Shown here piece by piece: positions 26,106-38,070 of a stretch of DNA of 64,000 nucleotides (the first letter of the stretch is position 1; each line of letters begins with the position of its first letter). The DNA lies in assembly GCA_030747075.1 (NCBI GenBank), contig JASLLL010000006.1, positions 1 to 64,000 of the forward strand, read 5' to 3'. This DNA comes from Gemmatimonadota bacterium (GTDB lineage Bacteria > ARS69). The notes below the pieces were generated by a model. It ran no database searches, was not told where the DNA came from, and worked only from the letters and a program-made list of their open reading frames with translations. The translations under genes and the position numbers were made by a program.

Positions 26106-26790
26106 GGGCGCTCTCCTTCGGGAGAGCGTCCTTGTTTTTGGGGTCCGGTGTCCCGGCGATCGGCGCACTCCGGGTACCGAGGGTCCTTCCCAGCTCAAAG
26201 GCGGACCCGGGAGGGCCGAAGAGGAGCAGGTCGCCCACTCTGCGACGCAGCCGCCTCCACCCGTAGACGAGAATCAGCGCAGCCGCCAGGACTCCGCATG
26301 CGTCCCCGGTGAGCGTCTGAGTCGTTCCCGGAAGGCGGGAGGTTGCGTAGACTGTTCCCGCCAGGATCAGAACGACCGACTCGGCGGTCGGCCCCAGATG
26401 AGCGCGTGCGAGGAAGTACAGGGCCGCCGCCTCCAGCGCGGCGAGCACGAGAGCCAGTTCCATTTCCCCGGACCCTCCCGCCGGGTGGAAGTGGGCATCC
26501 CACGCCAGGAGCGCGAAGAACACAAACTGCGAAACCAGAAAGAGCCGCTCACGGCCCGTTCCACCGGTCTTGCGGATTCCCATCGCCCGGTACTCCAGCG
26601 CAAAGAGCAGGGCCGCACACGCGAAGAGTCCCGCCGCCAGCGCGGAGAGTGCCCGGGGAGCATGGGGAGCCCCGCTCAGATCGTCCAGGTACGGCCGGAC
26701 GGTGTTCGCCCCGCCGGTGTCACCCAGTGCGCCGGCCAAGACGACCGACAGTCCGATCATCGCCGTCAGGAGCCATGGGAGGCGTTTCAT
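26086..26790 (-). CDS. Uncharacterised membrane protein
   Basis: The 234-residue protein has about six hydrophobic helices: an N-terminal one (LLTAMIGLSVVLAGAL), ALAAGLFACAALLFALEY, FLVSQFVFFALLAW, LALVLAALEAAALYFL, SVVLILAGTVYA and GVLAAALILVYGW, followed by a basic cytoplasmic tail of 50 residues. No family was recognised. The ATG at 26790 was chosen because GGAGG lies 9 bases upstream; the frame extends further but without coding character. It is divergent from RNase D, and its 3' end overlaps a rightward terminator. Expression is likely low or separate from its neighbours. Confidence 0.55.
   Translation of the reverse strand: MKRLPWLLTAMIGLSVVLAGALGDTGGANTVRPYLDDLSGAPHAPRALSALAAGLFACAALLFALEYRAMGIRKTGGTGRERLFLVSQFVFFALLAWDAHFHPAGGSGEMELALVLAALEAAALYFLARAHLGPTAESVVLILAGTVYATSRLPGTTQTLTGDACGVLAAALILVYGWRRLRRRVGDLLLFGPPGSAFELGRTLGTRSAPIAGTPDPKNKDALPKESARRAVIS
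26106..26139 (+). terminator. Intrinsic terminator
   Basis: GGGCGCTCTCC (26106-26116), a TTCG tetraloop and GGAGAGCGTCC (26121-26131) form an 11-bp stem with one G-U pair, followed by TTGTTTTT. It ends rightward transcription from the obg-dprA-acyltransferase operon or from a small RNA. It lies inside the last codons of the opposite-strand membrane protein gene. Confidence 0.85.
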
Positions 26791-26862
26791 TCCCGCCGTC
26801 CTCCGGATCGGTGTTTTCCCGCCGTTCACCGGGAAGATCGGGCAAGAACTGCCGGGACTTGA

Positions 26863-29805
<2,943 letters not shown>

Positions 29806-29813
<8 letters not shown>

Positions 29814-30144
29814 CCGCGTCTCCCTCGGGCGAGGTGGGCGCGAATCCGATCTGCGACGGATCGGCGTTCTGTCCCTGCGTGGGAATGGCGCCGTGCTTGT
29901 CTTCAAAGGCGTCTACATTCCGGACGAGCAGATCCCGGAGGGCCTTCGCGTGTTGCGGGGTGGTGATGATCCGCGAGTACACCTGCCCCTTGCGCGCTCC
30001 GGGAAGCACCCGGGCGAAGTCAAGAATGAACTCGGACGGAGAGAAGGTAACGAACACCAGATTGGAGTATTGGCCCTGCGCGACCTCGTCCGGCAGGTGG
30101 ATCTGGACCTGCCCGGGGCCGGGCGGGGGCTTTGGCTGGTTCAT
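29806..30144 (-). CDS. DUF3467 family protein
   Basis: The 112-residue soluble protein has the DUF3467 core: PDEVAQGQYSNLVFVTFSPS, EFILDFARVLPGARKGQVYS and RIITTPQHAKALRDLLVRNV. The function of the family is unknown. AAGGAGAG precedes the ATG. It is the first gene of a two-gene unit with the GH57 enzyme, overlapping it by 8 bp, and has a good promoter candidate about 60 bp upstream. Confidence 0.85.
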
Positions 30145-30206
30145 GGAGCTCTCCTTGAGAATCGGGTGGCTTCCGGGCGCACCGCCGTGTGCGACCGGGC
30201 CGCGCC

Positions 30207-30235
30207 AGATTACTCGCAGCCGCGCGCGGAGGCAA
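30207..30235 (-). promoter_or_regulatory. Putative promoter for DUF3467-GH57
   Basis: Read on the minus strand, TTGCCT, a 17-bp spacer and TAATCT lie about 62 bp before the DUF3467 start. The spacing and hexamer style match the other promoters of the window. Confidence 0.4.
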
Positions 30236-30264
30236 GGGGGACCGCATCGACACAGGCCGGGAGG

Positions 30265-32013
30265 TCACCGCAGCAGCAGGATCTTCCCCGCCCCTCCGTC
30301 TCCCGCGCCTCCCGCGACGCCGAAGAAATACACGCCCGACGGCAGCGGCCGTCCGTCATCATCGCGGCCGTCCCACCGCGCGACGCGCCGGTCCCCGGCA
30401 AAGTCTCCCGCGGACACGCGGAGCGTCCGCAGCCTTCTCCCCGAGAGGTCATGGATCGTGACGGATGCGTCTTCCCCCGTGGCGTCAGGAACGAGCGACA
30501 CGACCAGCTGAACGGTCTCCTCCGATCCCGGGCGGAACGGGTTCGGGCGAGCGAAGGGAATCGGCGGGATCATCGTCTTGTCCAGGGGAGCCGCAGCGAA
30601 GAAGAACACGCGGCCCTCCGCGTCGGGTTGCGTGATCTCGCGCAACTCCACGCCGCTGTCTGTTCCGTCGAAGAGCCGTGACGACGGCGTGCTCGTCGAG
30701 TCGAACGCGTTCTGCCCGCCTGTGGAGGGCCACGGGTCCGCGGCGGCGTTGCCCGGCATGACAGAGACGACCTCGTCCTGCGGCAGGAGCAGCAGGAGTC
30801 CGCCGCCGTCGGGGTTCTCGTCGGTTCGGTTGCCTTCGCGAGACTCGTCCGCGTGAAAGAGAATCAACCCGTCCGCCGGGAGTGCGGCATCGAACCCTTC
30901 GCGGCGGCGCACTTCGGCCAGAAAGAACTCCCCGTCTCCCGGGGAGCCCATCGACCAGTCGACCCCGCCGGGGTTGGAGAGAAGCCGGAGCGGCACGCCC
31001 TCCGCCGTGACGGGGGCGAGCGTGAGCGTCTCGCCCAGCGTGTCGCCGGTTGGCGGAGGGAGGGTCTCCTCCGTGGTCCACCCGAGGAACATCCGCGACC
31101 ACGCCGAATAGTGGGACGGAAGATCGCCCGGCAGAAGGAGGCCGCACCAGCTGCCGTAGTCCATGAGGTCCCAGTGGCCGATCCGGTTCTCAAAGGTGAA
31201 GGTGTCGTAGAAATCCGGCAACCCCAGCATGTGTCCGAACTCGTGGCAATAGACGCCGATCGTCGCGATCGAATCGTCCCATGCGGGGTAGTGGATCTTC
31301 CTCGCCAGCTGAAGCTCCGGGCAGGTGAAGTAGTCCTCCACTTCCGGGAGTCCCGCGCCGTAGTCCGTCCGCCGGAGCGCCCACTTGTGCGAGTTGATCG
31401 CGTCCGTGTCGTGTTCCGGGGTGACCTGTGCATTGGATGCCCACTCGTACCCCTGTCCGGAGTGGATGACAAGGAGCGCGTCCACGAATCCATCGGTGTC
31501 GGCGTCGTAGGCGGAGAGGTCCAGCCCTCCGTCGATGGCTTCCGTCAGCGCGTCTTCGGCCATACGCTGCCCGTTGGTCGGGTAGGAGCCGACGCCGCCC
31601 ACGCCCTGCGAGTAGTACTGCTTCGTCCGGGGGAGCGTGACCCAGCCGTGAAGGTCTCCGGTCAACTGGAACGCACCCCGGCTGACTTCGTCGTAGTAGG
31701 TGCGCATGCTCACGGTGTCTGCCGCGAAGAGAAGCCGGTCGAAGCGAGCGGGTTCAATCCGGTGCGGCGTGTCGGAGAACTCCGCCAGAATGACGAGAAG
31801 GTGGGTGTCGCCCGTGCGGGGCACTGCCCGCCGTGCCGGCGCGTCGAGTCCTCGCCCGGCTGCTTCCCGGACCGCCTCCGCGAAGGGGCTTCGCCCGGCC
31901 CCGGTGCCGAATGGAGCCACGGCCCCGGCGTCGCCCGCCGACACGCACGCGCCCGCCACGACCAGCGCGGCCATTTCTCGTCCGAACTTCCGCTTCCCGC
32001 CTCTGCCGGTCAC
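30265..32013 (-). CDS. Secreted M6 family metalloprotease with C-terminal sorting-type domain
   Basis: The 582-residue protein starts with a signal peptide (FGREMAALVVAGACVSAGDA). The catalytic domain contains the zinc motif HEFGHMLGLPD (His257, Glu258, His261) and downstream WDLMDYGSW, typical of M6 immune inhibitor A-like proteases. The last 80 residues form a FlgD/type-A sorting-like beta domain (NPFRPGSEETVQLVV, IHDLSGRRLRTLRV, WDGRDDDGRPLPSGVYFF). The GTG at 32013 was chosen for its GGAGGAGAG site; the upstream frame is not signal-like. It is divergent from the heptose kinase. Extracellular or surface location is expected. Confidence 0.85.
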   Translation of the reverse strand: MTGRGGKRKFGREMAALVVAGACVSAGDAGAVAPFGTGAGRSPFAEAVREAAGRGLDAPARRAVPRTGDTHLLVILAEFSDTPHRIEPARFDRLLFAADTVSMRTYYDEVSRGAFQLTGDLHGWVTLPRTKQYYSQGVGGVGSYPTNGQRMAEDALTEAIDGGLDLSAYDADTDGFVDALLVIHSGQGYEWASNAQVTPEHDTDAINSHKWALRRTDYGAGLPEVEDYFTCPELQLARKIHYPAWDDSIATIGVYCHEFGHMLGLPDFYDTFTFENRIGHWDLMDYGSWCGLLLPGDLPSHYSAWSRMFLGWTTEETLPPPTGDTLGETLTLAPVTAEGVPLRLLSNPGGVDWSMGSPGDGEFFLAEVRRREGFDAALPADGLILFHADESREGNRTDENPDGGGLLLLLPQDEVVSVMPGNAAADPWPSTGGQNAFDSTSTPSSRLFDGTDSGVELREITQPDAEGRVFFFAAAPLDKTMIPPIPFARPNPFRPGSEETVQLVVSLVPDATGEDASVTIHDLSGRRLRTLRVSAGDFAGDRRVARWDGRDDDGRPLPSGVYFFGVAGGAGDGGAGKILLLR

Positions 32014-32049
32014 CCGTCTCTCCTCCCGCGCCGCCGTCCGGCCCGTTTC

Positions 32050-32078
32050 TTGACGCCCTCCGGGGGGCGTGCTAGCCT
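32050..32078 (+). promoter_or_regulatory. Putative promoter for the heptose-sucCD operon
   Basis: TTGACG (32050-32055), a 17-bp spacer and TAGCCT (32073-32078) lie in the 140-bp divergent gap, about 75 bp before the kinase start. Confidence 0.45.
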
Positions 32079-32153
32079 GCCCGGTCGATTTGCATGGAAT
32101 CGTCTTCCACCTGTCCGGGCAGTCGCCCGTGGCGCCTCTCCCGGGAGGGCGGC

Positions 32154-33164
32154 ATGGTACCACCGACCCTTGGAATCGAGGAAGCCCGCGCTCTCGTGTC
32201 CCGTCTCTCGACGCGACGCGTTCTGGTCGTCGGGGATGTCATGCTGGACGAGTATGTCTGGGGTGATGCCGGGCGAATCTCCCCGGAGGCCCCGGTGCCG
32301 GTTGTCGAGGTTTCCGGCTGCTCGGTGCGTCTGGGAGGTGCGGCCAATGTGGCGCGGAATGTCGTGTCGCTGGGCGGGAAAGTTCACCTGCTGAGCGTGG
32401 TCGGCGCGGACGATCGTGCGGGGAAGCTCCGCGAAGTGTTGGATGAGGAGGGAATCCTCCCGGACGGACTGGTGGAGGATGCGGACCGGCCGACTTCGCT
32501 CAAGACCCGGATCATCGCGGGGCGACAACAGGTCGTACGCGTGGATCGCGAGAGCCGTGCCTCTCTCACGGGGGCTGTCCGCGAGGAGTTCGATGCCCGC
32601 CTTTCGGATCTGCTTGCGGGAGTGGACGGCGTGATTGTGTCTGACTACGGGAAAGGCATCGTGGATCTGCCCTTCATGGAGCGGCTGATCCGGGAAGCGC
32701 GGGAGCGGGATGTCCCTGTGGCGGTGGACCCCAAGGAATCGCACTTCCACCGGTACGCAGGGGTCAGCATCGTGACCCCCAACGCGAATGAAGCGGGCGG
32801 CGCGGCGCGGGTCGCGATCGTGGACGAGGAGTCCCTTGCCCGGGCGGGGCGTGTTCTGCTCTCCGAACTCGGCGCCGAGGGCGTGCTCATTACGCGTGGG
32901 GCAGAGGGGATGTCGCTCTTCCGCCCGGACTGCCCTCCGGTCCACATTCCCGCCACCGCCCGCGAGGTTTTCGATGTCACCGGCGCCGGAGACACGGTCG
33001 TGGCAGCCTTCACCATGGCACGCGCCGCGGGCGGTTCCATGGAGGCGGCGGCGGTTCTCTCCAACGCGGCGGCGGGGATTGTCGTCGGGGAACTGGGGAC
33101 GGCTTGTGTCTCCCCGGAAGCGCTTCTCTCTGCGGTGGGCGCTTCTCCCGCGGGTGCCGCATGA
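32154..33164 (+). CDS. rfaE1: D-glycero-beta-D-manno-heptose-7-phosphate kinase (RfaE1/HldE N-domain type)
   Basis: The 336-residue PfkB-type kinase makes heptose-1,7-bisphosphate for lipopolysaccharide core. Motifs include RVLVVGDVMLDEYVWGDAGR, ISPEAPVPVVEV, LGGAANVARNVVSLGG, SDYGKG and the anion hole VFDVTGAGDTVVAAF. It corresponds to the N-terminal half of E. coli HldE but is a separate gene here. GGGAGGG precedes the ATG at 32154. It overlaps the adenylyltransferase gene by 4 bp. Confidence 0.92.
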   Translation: MVPPTLGIEEARALVSRLSTRRVLVVGDVMLDEYVWGDAGRISPEAPVPVVEVSGCSVRLGGAANVARNVVSLGGKVHLLSVVGADDRAGKLREVLDEEGILPDGLVEDADRPTSLKTRIIAGRQQVVRVDRESRASLTGAVREEFDARLSDLLAGVDGVIVSDYGKGIVDLPFMERLIREARERDVPVAVDPKESHFHRYAGVSIVTPNANEAGGAARVAIVDEESLARAGRVLLSELGAEGVLITRGAEGMSLFRPDCPPVHIPATAREVFDVTGAGDTVVAAFTMARAAGGSMEAAAVLSNAAAGIVVGELGTACVSPEALLSAVGASPAGAA

Positions 33165-33691
33165 CCGGCGGCATTCTCTCCCGCGAGGATCTGGGAGAGG
33201 TTCGGCGGGAACTTCGCGAAGCCGACCGGACCTTTGTCTTCACCAACGGGTGCTTCGATGTTCTGCACCGGGGGCATGTGGATCTCCTGCGGGAAGCCCG
33301 CTCGCTTGGCGATTTTCTCGCGGTGGGAATCAACGACGACGACTCGGTCCGCCGCCTGAAGGGCTCCGGGCGGCCGCTTGTGCCGGAACGGGATCGCGCG
33401 GAGATTCTCGCGGCGCTGGAGATGGTGGATGCGGTCGTTCTTTTTCCGGAAGACACCCCGGGGGCATTGATTGAAGCCCTCGTTCCGGACATTCTGGTAA
33501 AGGGTGGAGATTACCCGCCGGACGGGATTGTAGGGCGGGAGACGGTGGAAGGAGCGGGCGGTCGAGTCGTCCGTGTGGAACTGACGCCGGGCCGGTCCAC
33601 GCGAGGGCTGGTCCGCGACATTCTGGAGCGGTATTCCGGTACTGGTGACCGGAAACAGTCGGACCCGAAACCGGGGAAGGAAGACGCATGA
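33161..33691 (+). CDS. rfaE2: D-glycero-beta-D-manno-heptose-1-phosphate adenylyltransferase (RfaE2/HldE C-domain type)
   Basis: The 176-residue nucleotidyltransferase activates heptose-1-phosphate as the ADP form. It has FTNGCFDVLHRGHVDLL (HxGH motif), VGINDDDSVRRLKGSGRPLVP, DILVKGGDY and the TPGRSTRGLVRDI ending (ISTT/STRG class). It equals the C-terminal half of fused HldE proteins. The ATG overlaps the kinase stop. The bisphosphate phosphatase (GmhB) is not next to it. It overlaps sucC by 4 bp. Confidence 0.93.
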   Translation: MTGGILSREDLGEVRRELREADRTFVFTNGCFDVLHRGHVDLLREARSLGDFLAVGINDDDSVRRLKGSGRPLVPERDRAEILAALEMVDAVVLFPEDTPGALIEALVPDILVKGGDYPPDGIVGRETVEGAGGRVVRVELTPGRSTRGLVRDILERYSGTGDRKQSDPKPGKEDA

Positions 33692-34842
33692 ATCTGCACG
33701 AATACCAGGCGAAGGAGATCTTCGCCTCCTACGGCATCCCCATTCCGGCGGGTCTCGTCGCGGGGACTCCGGAGGAAGCCGCGGACGCCGCTCGAAAGCT
33801 GGGCGGATCCGTTGTCGTCAAGGCGCAGGTCCACGCCGGAGGGCGAGGGAAAGCGGGGGGGGTCAAGCTTGCGGACACTCCCGAGCAGGCGGCGGAGGTC
33901 GCGAAGGCCATTCTCAAGCTGAAGATCAAGGGCTGGCGCGTCCGGAAGGTGCTCGTGGCCGCGGCGGCGGACATTGTTTCGGAAGCGTACTACGGGATTA
34001 CGCTGGACCGGGAGTCGCGTCGCCAGATGGTGATCGTCTCCGCGGCGGGCGGGATCGACATTGAAGAGGTGGCCGCGAAAACCCCGGACAAGATCCATCG
34101 CCATCTGGTGGATCCGACAACGGGGCTCACCGCAGATGATGCGCTGGAGGTTTCGCGAACGGTCTATGCGGATGAGGAACAAGCGAAGCAGGCTGCGGAC
34201 ATTCTCCAGAAGCTCTACCGCGTGGCCACCGAGAAGGACACATCTCTGGTGGAAGTGAATCCGCTCATCGTGGATGACCAGGGGCGCGTCGTCGCGCTGG
34301 ACGCGAAGGTGTCGGTGGACGACAGCGGGCTCTTCCGTCATCCGGAACTGGAAGAACTCCGGGATCCAGACTCGGAGACGAAGTGGGAGCGGTCCGCCAG
34401 GGAGATGGGGCTCTCCTATGTCAAGCTCGACGGGAATGTCGGTTGCGTCGTCAACGGAGCCGGGCTGGCCATGGCGACCATGGATCTCATCAAGTACTAC
34501 GGGGGAGAACCCGCCAACTTCCTGGACATCGGAGGCAGTTCCTCCCCGGAGAAGGTGCTGACCGCGATGAAGATCATCCTCGCGGACAAGAGTGTGCGGG
34601 CTATCGTCTTCAACATCTTCGGCGGGATTACCCGGTGTGACGATGTCGCGCGCGGGATCGTGGCAGCCGTAAAGAAGGGGAGAATCAGTCACCCGATCGT
34701 GGTGCGCCTGACCGGTACGAATGAAGAAGAAGCACGGAAGATTCTGGCGGACTCGGATGTCGACATCATCCCTGCGGAGACCATGGATGATGTGGTCAAG
34801 GAAGGGATCCGAGCCGCACTCATGAGCAAGATCGCGGATTAG
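33688..34842 (+). CDS. sucC: Succinyl-CoA ligase (ADP/GDP-forming) beta subunit
   Basis: The 384-residue ATP-grasp protein couples succinyl-CoA cleavage to nucleotide triphosphate formation in the TCA cycle. It begins MNLHEYQAKEIFASYGIP with VKAQVHAGGRGKAGGVK (ATP-grasp) and ends with VNIFGG-type motif FNIFGGITRCDDVARG that contacts the alpha subunit; EVNPLIVDDQG and NGAGLAMATMDLIKYYGGEPANF are also typical. The length is normal. It overlaps the adenylyltransferase gene by 4 bp, an uncommon neighbour. Confidence 0.95.
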   Translation: MNLHEYQAKEIFASYGIPIPAGLVAGTPEEAADAARKLGGSVVVKAQVHAGGRGKAGGVKLADTPEQAAEVAKAILKLKIKGWRVRKVLVAAAADIVSEAYYGITLDRESRRQMVIVSAAGGIDIEEVAAKTPDKIHRHLVDPTTGLTADDALEVSRTVYADEEQAKQAADILQKLYRVATEKDTSLVEVNPLIVDDQGRVVALDAKVSVDDSGLFRHPELEELRDPDSETKWERSAREMGLSYVKLDGNVGCVVNGAGLAMATMDLIKYYGGEPANFLDIGGSSSPEKVLTAMKIILADKSVRAIVFNIFGGITRCDDVARGIVAAVKKGRISHPIVVRLTGTNEEEARKILADSDVDIIPAETMDDVVKEGIRAALMSKIAD

Positions 34843-34851
34843 GAGAGACCC

Positions 34852-35724
34852 ATGGGCATTCTGGTCGGTACGGATACAAAGCTGCTCGTCCAGGGGATCA
34901 CCGGGCGGGACGGCTCCTTCCACACGCGCAAGATGGTGGAGTACGGCACCCGCGTCGTGGCTGGCGTGACGCCCGGGAAGGGCGGCGAGAACATGGACGA
35001 AGTTCCCGTCTTCGACTCGGTGAAGGAGGCCGTGAAGGAGACGGGCGCAAATACGAGCGTCGTATATGTCCCTGCGAAGTTCGCGTCGGGCGCGGTCATC
35101 GAAGCGGTGGAAGCGGGCGTGCCCTTCGTGGCATGCATCACCGAGGGCGTGCCGGTGCGGGACATGGTGAATGTCTGGGCCGCGGTCGAAGGCAGCGAGA
35201 CAAGGCTTCTCGGTCCGAACTGCCCGGGCGTGATCACTCCGGGCGAGTGCAAGGTCGGCATCATGCCCGGTGAGATCCACCAGGCGGGACCGGCGGGCGT
35301 CGTCAGCCGGAGCGGGACGCTGACTTACGAGGTCGTGGATCAACTGACGCGTGCGGGAATCGGGCAGTCCACCTGTGTGGGCATCGGCGGAGATCCAATC
35401 ATCGGCACGCGGTTCATCGATGTGCTGGATCTCTTCGAGAAGGATCCGAAGACGGAGTACATCGTGATGATCGGCGAAATCGGCGGCACGGACGAAGAGG
35501 CCGCCGCCGAGTTCATCGCGGAGCATGTGACCAAGCCGGTCGTCGGGTTCATCGCGGGGCAGACCGCCCCTCCGGGGCGCAGGATGGGTCACGCGGGGGC
35601 CATCGTTGCGGGCGGAAGCGGGAAGGCGGAGGACAAGATCGACGCGCTGGCGAAGGCGGGCGTGAAGGTTGCCGTGACGCCTACGGAAATCGGTCGGCTG
35701 GTGGCGGGACTTGTGCCCGCCTGA
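34852..35724 (+). CDS. sucD: Succinyl-CoA ligase alpha subunit
   Basis: The 290-residue CoA-binding subunit carries the phosphohistidine site near the C-terminus ([19 protein letters not shown]). The N-terminus [21 protein letters not shown] with [10 protein letters not shown] forms the CoA-binding Rossmann fold, and [18 protein letters not shown] is a family signature. It pairs with SucC, encoded 9 bp upstream. The genome segment also encodes a 2-oxoacid:ferredoxin oxidoreductase that could supply succinyl-CoA. Confidence 0.95.
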   Translation: MGILVGTDTKLLVQGITGRDGSFHTRKMVEYGTRVVAGVTPGKGGENMDEVPVFDSVKEAVKETGANTSVVYVPAKFASGAVIEAVEAGVPFVACITEGVPVRDMVNVWAAVEGSETRLLGPNCPGVITPGECKVGIMPGEIHQAGPAGVVSRSGTLTYEVVDQLTRAGIGQSTCVGIGGDPIIGTRFIDVLDLFEKDPKTEYIVMIGEIGGTDEEAAAEFIAEHVTKPVVGFIAGQTAPPGRRMGHAGAIVAGGSGKAEDKIDALAKAGVKVAVTPTEIGRLVAGLVPA

Positions 35725-35735
35725 CCGGAATCGAC

Positions 35736-35765
35736 GGGGAGGGGCGGAACTGATCGTCCTTCCCC
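35736..35765 (+). other. Stem-loop between sucD and ndk
   Basis: GGGGAGGG (35736-35743) pairs with CCTTCCCC (35758-35765) with one G-U pair, followed by ATTTC. It may partly terminate transcription between the two genes. Confidence 0.35.
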
Positions 35766-35799
35766 ATTTCATGACCATCTCCTGAGGAGTGAAGACGAC

Positions 35800-36228
35800 A
35801 TGAGCCTAGTGCGGACACTTTGCATCATCAAGCCGGACGCGGTCGCGGCCGGGAACGCCGGGAAGATACTTTCCATGCTGGAGGGCGAAGGGGGCTTCCG
35901 GATTGTCGCCCTTCGGATGGAGCACCTGACGGAGGAGTCCGCGCGGGCGTTCTACGCCGTTCACGAAGAGCGGCCTTTTTACGCGGACCTCGTGGAGTTC
36001 ATGACCTCCGGGTCGTGCATTCCGATGGTGCTGGAGAGGGAGAATGCCATCTTCGCGTTGCGGGGGTTCATCGGGGCGACGAACCCGACAGAGGCCGAAG
36101 AAGGCTCTGTACGGCAGCTTTACGGTGCCAGCATCCAGAATAACGCGGTCCACGCCTCGGACTCTCCGGAGTCGGCGGAGACCGAGATTCCGCACTTTTT
36201 CGCGGACACGGCGGTTCACGCAGGCTGA
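35800..36228 (+). CDS. ndk: Nucleoside diphosphate kinase
   Basis: The 142-residue enzyme equalises nucleoside di- and triphosphate pools. It begins with RTLCIIKPDAVAAG, contains VHEERPFYADLVEFMTSG and GATNPTEAEEGSVRQLYG, and has the active-site His in NAVHASDSPESA. Length and motifs are standard. TGAGGAG precedes the ATG. The next gene starts 20 bp downstream. Confidence 0.96.
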   Translation: MSLVRTLCIIKPDAVAAGNAGKILSMLEGEGGFRIVALRMEHLTEESARAFYAVHEERPFYADLVEFMTSGSCIPMVLERENAIFALRGFIGATNPTEAEEGSVRQLYGASIQNNAVHASDSPESAETEIPHFFADTAVHAG

Positions 36229-36248
36229 CTCCGGGAGAGGATTCCAGT

Positions 36249-36815
36249 TTGACACGGGGCACGCAGGACTCTAGTCTCACCGGCGGCTTATTCCGTCTGG
36301 ACCTTTCCGGGGTCCGGGAGGGAGTTTGTCCGCTCGTCGTCCGGGAACCGGAGACGGCCCTGCCCGTCGGTGACGGAGGGGCGCGTCTTCTGCCCGGGAG
36401 CCGGATCTCCGGATCGCTGGCTTTCGACGGCGGGGAGTACCGTGCAGAGGGAAACCTGCACGCGGAACTGGAGGCTCTGTGCGACCGTTGTCTGGCTCGC
36501 TTTGTCGCCCCGATCGGTGTCCGGCTGGAACTCCGGATCCGCCGGGTCGTACAGGGTGAAGGGTTGGAAGAGGATGTACTCGGGATTGCCCCGGACGCGA
36601 CTGCGGTGGACCTGACGGAAGAGGTCGTGGGCGCAGTACTTCTGGAGAGTCCCATCAAGAGCCTTTGTCGGCCGCAGTGCCGGGGGCTCTGCCCTTCGTG
36701 CGGAAAGAACCGCAACGAGGGAAACTGTGAATGCGTGCCCGAGGGCGGGGACTCCCGCTGGGATGCGCTCAAGAATCTGTCCGGCCCCATTTCGGGCGGG
36801 ACGCAAGAGGAATAG
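36249..36815 (+). CDS. yceD: YceD/DUF177 family protein
   Basis: The 188-residue protein belongs to the YceD family, encoded beside rpmF in most bacteria and in some linked to 23S rRNA metabolism. A conserved pair of cysteines (ALCDRCLARF) and the C-terminal cysteine-rich block (SLCRPQCRGLCPSCG with NCEC) could bind zinc. The start is TTG at 36249 with GAGAGGA upstream. It precedes rpmF by 8 bp. Confidence 0.88.
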   Translation: MTRGTQDSSLTGGLFRLDLSGVREGVCPLVVREPETALPVGDGGARLLPGSRISGSLAFDGGEYRAEGNLHAELEALCDRCLARFVAPIGVRLELRIRRVVQGEGLEEDVLGIAPDATAVDLTEEVVGAVLLESPIKSLCRPQCRGLCPSCGKNRNEGNCECVPEGGDSRWDALKNLSGPISGGTQEE

Positions 36816-36823
36816 GAAATAGC

Positions 36824-37009
36824 ATGGCTCTGCCAAAGGTACGCATCTCCAGGACGCGGAAGCTCAAGCGCCGCTCACATCATGCCCTGGACATTCCCGC
36901 GAAGAACATCTGCCCCGATTGCGGACAGGTGAAGCTTCCCCATCGGGTCTGTCCCCACTGCGGCAACTACGCAGGTCGCAAGGTCATGGCCGGGAAGGAC
37001 GACGTCTAG
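36824..37009 (+). CDS. rpmF: 50S ribosomal protein L32
   Basis: The 61-residue protein has MALPKVRISRTRKLKRRSHH and the zinc knuckle pair CPDCGQVKLPHRVCPHCG, so it is the zinc-binding form of L32. It follows yceD and precedes plsX, the usual conserved order. The ATG at 36824 fits the family N-terminus MA(V/L)PK. Confidence 0.96.
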   Translation: MALPKVRISRTRKLKRRSHHALDIPAKNICPDCGQVKLPHRVCPHCGNYAGRKVMAGKDDV

Positions 37010-37055
37010 CCTGCGGGCTCGGCTGTCGTCCCCCGAATAGACCGGGGACGGAATC

Positions 37056-38069
37056 ATGAGAATCGCCATCGACGCCATGGGCGGCGACGGTGCTCCCGCA
37101 GTCGAAGTGCGGGGCGCCATCGAAGCCGTTGCGCAGGATGAAACGAACACCCGTGTGGTGCTTGTCGGGGACGAGGCGGTCCTGCGGGAGGAACTCTCCC
37201 GGCAGGGTGCCGAGGGCACCCCGGAGATCACCATTGAACATGCGCCCGAGCAGATCGAGATGGGAGAGGATCCCGCCCGCCAGGTTCGGCGGAAGCGGGA
37301 TGCCTCCATTGTGGTCGCGACCCGGCTCCTGAAGGAGGGTGCGGTCGACGGGCTTGTGAGCGCGGGGAACACGGGCGCGGTCGTGGCGTCTTCGCTGTTT
37401 CTTCTGGGGCGGCTGGAAGGCGTGCGGCGTCCCGCCATCGCCACATTCGTCCCGACGAATACGGGCGGCGCCATCATTCTCGATGTGGGCGCCACCTCCG
37501 ACTGCACCCCGCAGCATCTTCTCCAGTTCGGCGTGATGGGTGCCATCTACGCTCGTCGCGTGCTCGGGCGTGCGGAGGCGAAGGTGGGACTCCTGAACAT
37601 CGGAGAGGAAAGCTCCAAGGGGAACAGCCTCGTGCGCGGCACCTATCCGCTGCTTCAGGAGAGTTCGCTCAACTTCATCGGGAATGTGGAGGGGCGCGAT
37701 ATCTTCCAGGGTGGCGCGGATGTCGTGGTGACGGACGGCTTTACCGGGAACATCGTCCTGAAGTTCTCTGAGAGCGTCATCCATCTGGTGACTTCCCTGA
37801 TTCGGGAGGAGGTGGGTGATGATCTCCGGCGGCGGTTTGGAGCGGTCCTCATGCGACCGGTGTTCCGAAGCCTCTCGCAGCAACTGGACTACGCGGAGTA
37901 CGGGGGCGCACCGCTGCTGGGAGTGAACGGAGCGGTCATCATCGCACACGGGAGTTCCTCGCCCAAAGCCATACGGAATGCGGTTCTTGTCGCGGCGCGG
38001 TTCGCCCGGGAAGGAATCAACGATCACATCCGAAACGAATTGCAGGGGCAGTGCCTTGGAAATGCGTGA
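37056..38069 (+). CDS. plsX: Phosphate acyltransferase PlsX
   Basis: The 337-residue enzyme makes acyl-phosphate from acyl-ACP for phospholipid synthesis. It starts MRIAIDAMGGDGAPAVEVRG and contains GLVSAGNTGAVVASSLFLLGRLEG, ATFVPTNTG, LLNIGEESSKGNSLVRG and DVVVTDGFTGNIVLKFSE, all PlsX signatures. The length is typical. It heads the fatty acid genes, and its last bases abut or overlap fabH. Confidence 0.95.
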   Translation: MRIAIDAMGGDGAPAVEVRGAIEAVAQDETNTRVVLVGDEAVLREELSRQGAEGTPEITIEHAPEQIEMGEDPARQVRRKRDASIVVATRLLKEGAVDGLVSAGNTGAVVASSLFLLGRLEGVRRPAIATFVPTNTGGAIILDVGATSDCTPQHLLQFGVMGAIYARRVLGRAEAKVGLLNIGEESSKGNSLVRGTYPLLQESSLNFIGNVEGRDIFQGGADVVVTDGFTGNIVLKFSESVIHLVTSLIREEVGDDLRRRFGAVLMRPVFRSLSQQLDYAEYGGAPLLGVNGAVIIAHGSSSPKAIRNAVLVAARFAREGINDHIRNELQGQCLGNA

Positions 38070-38070
38070 C

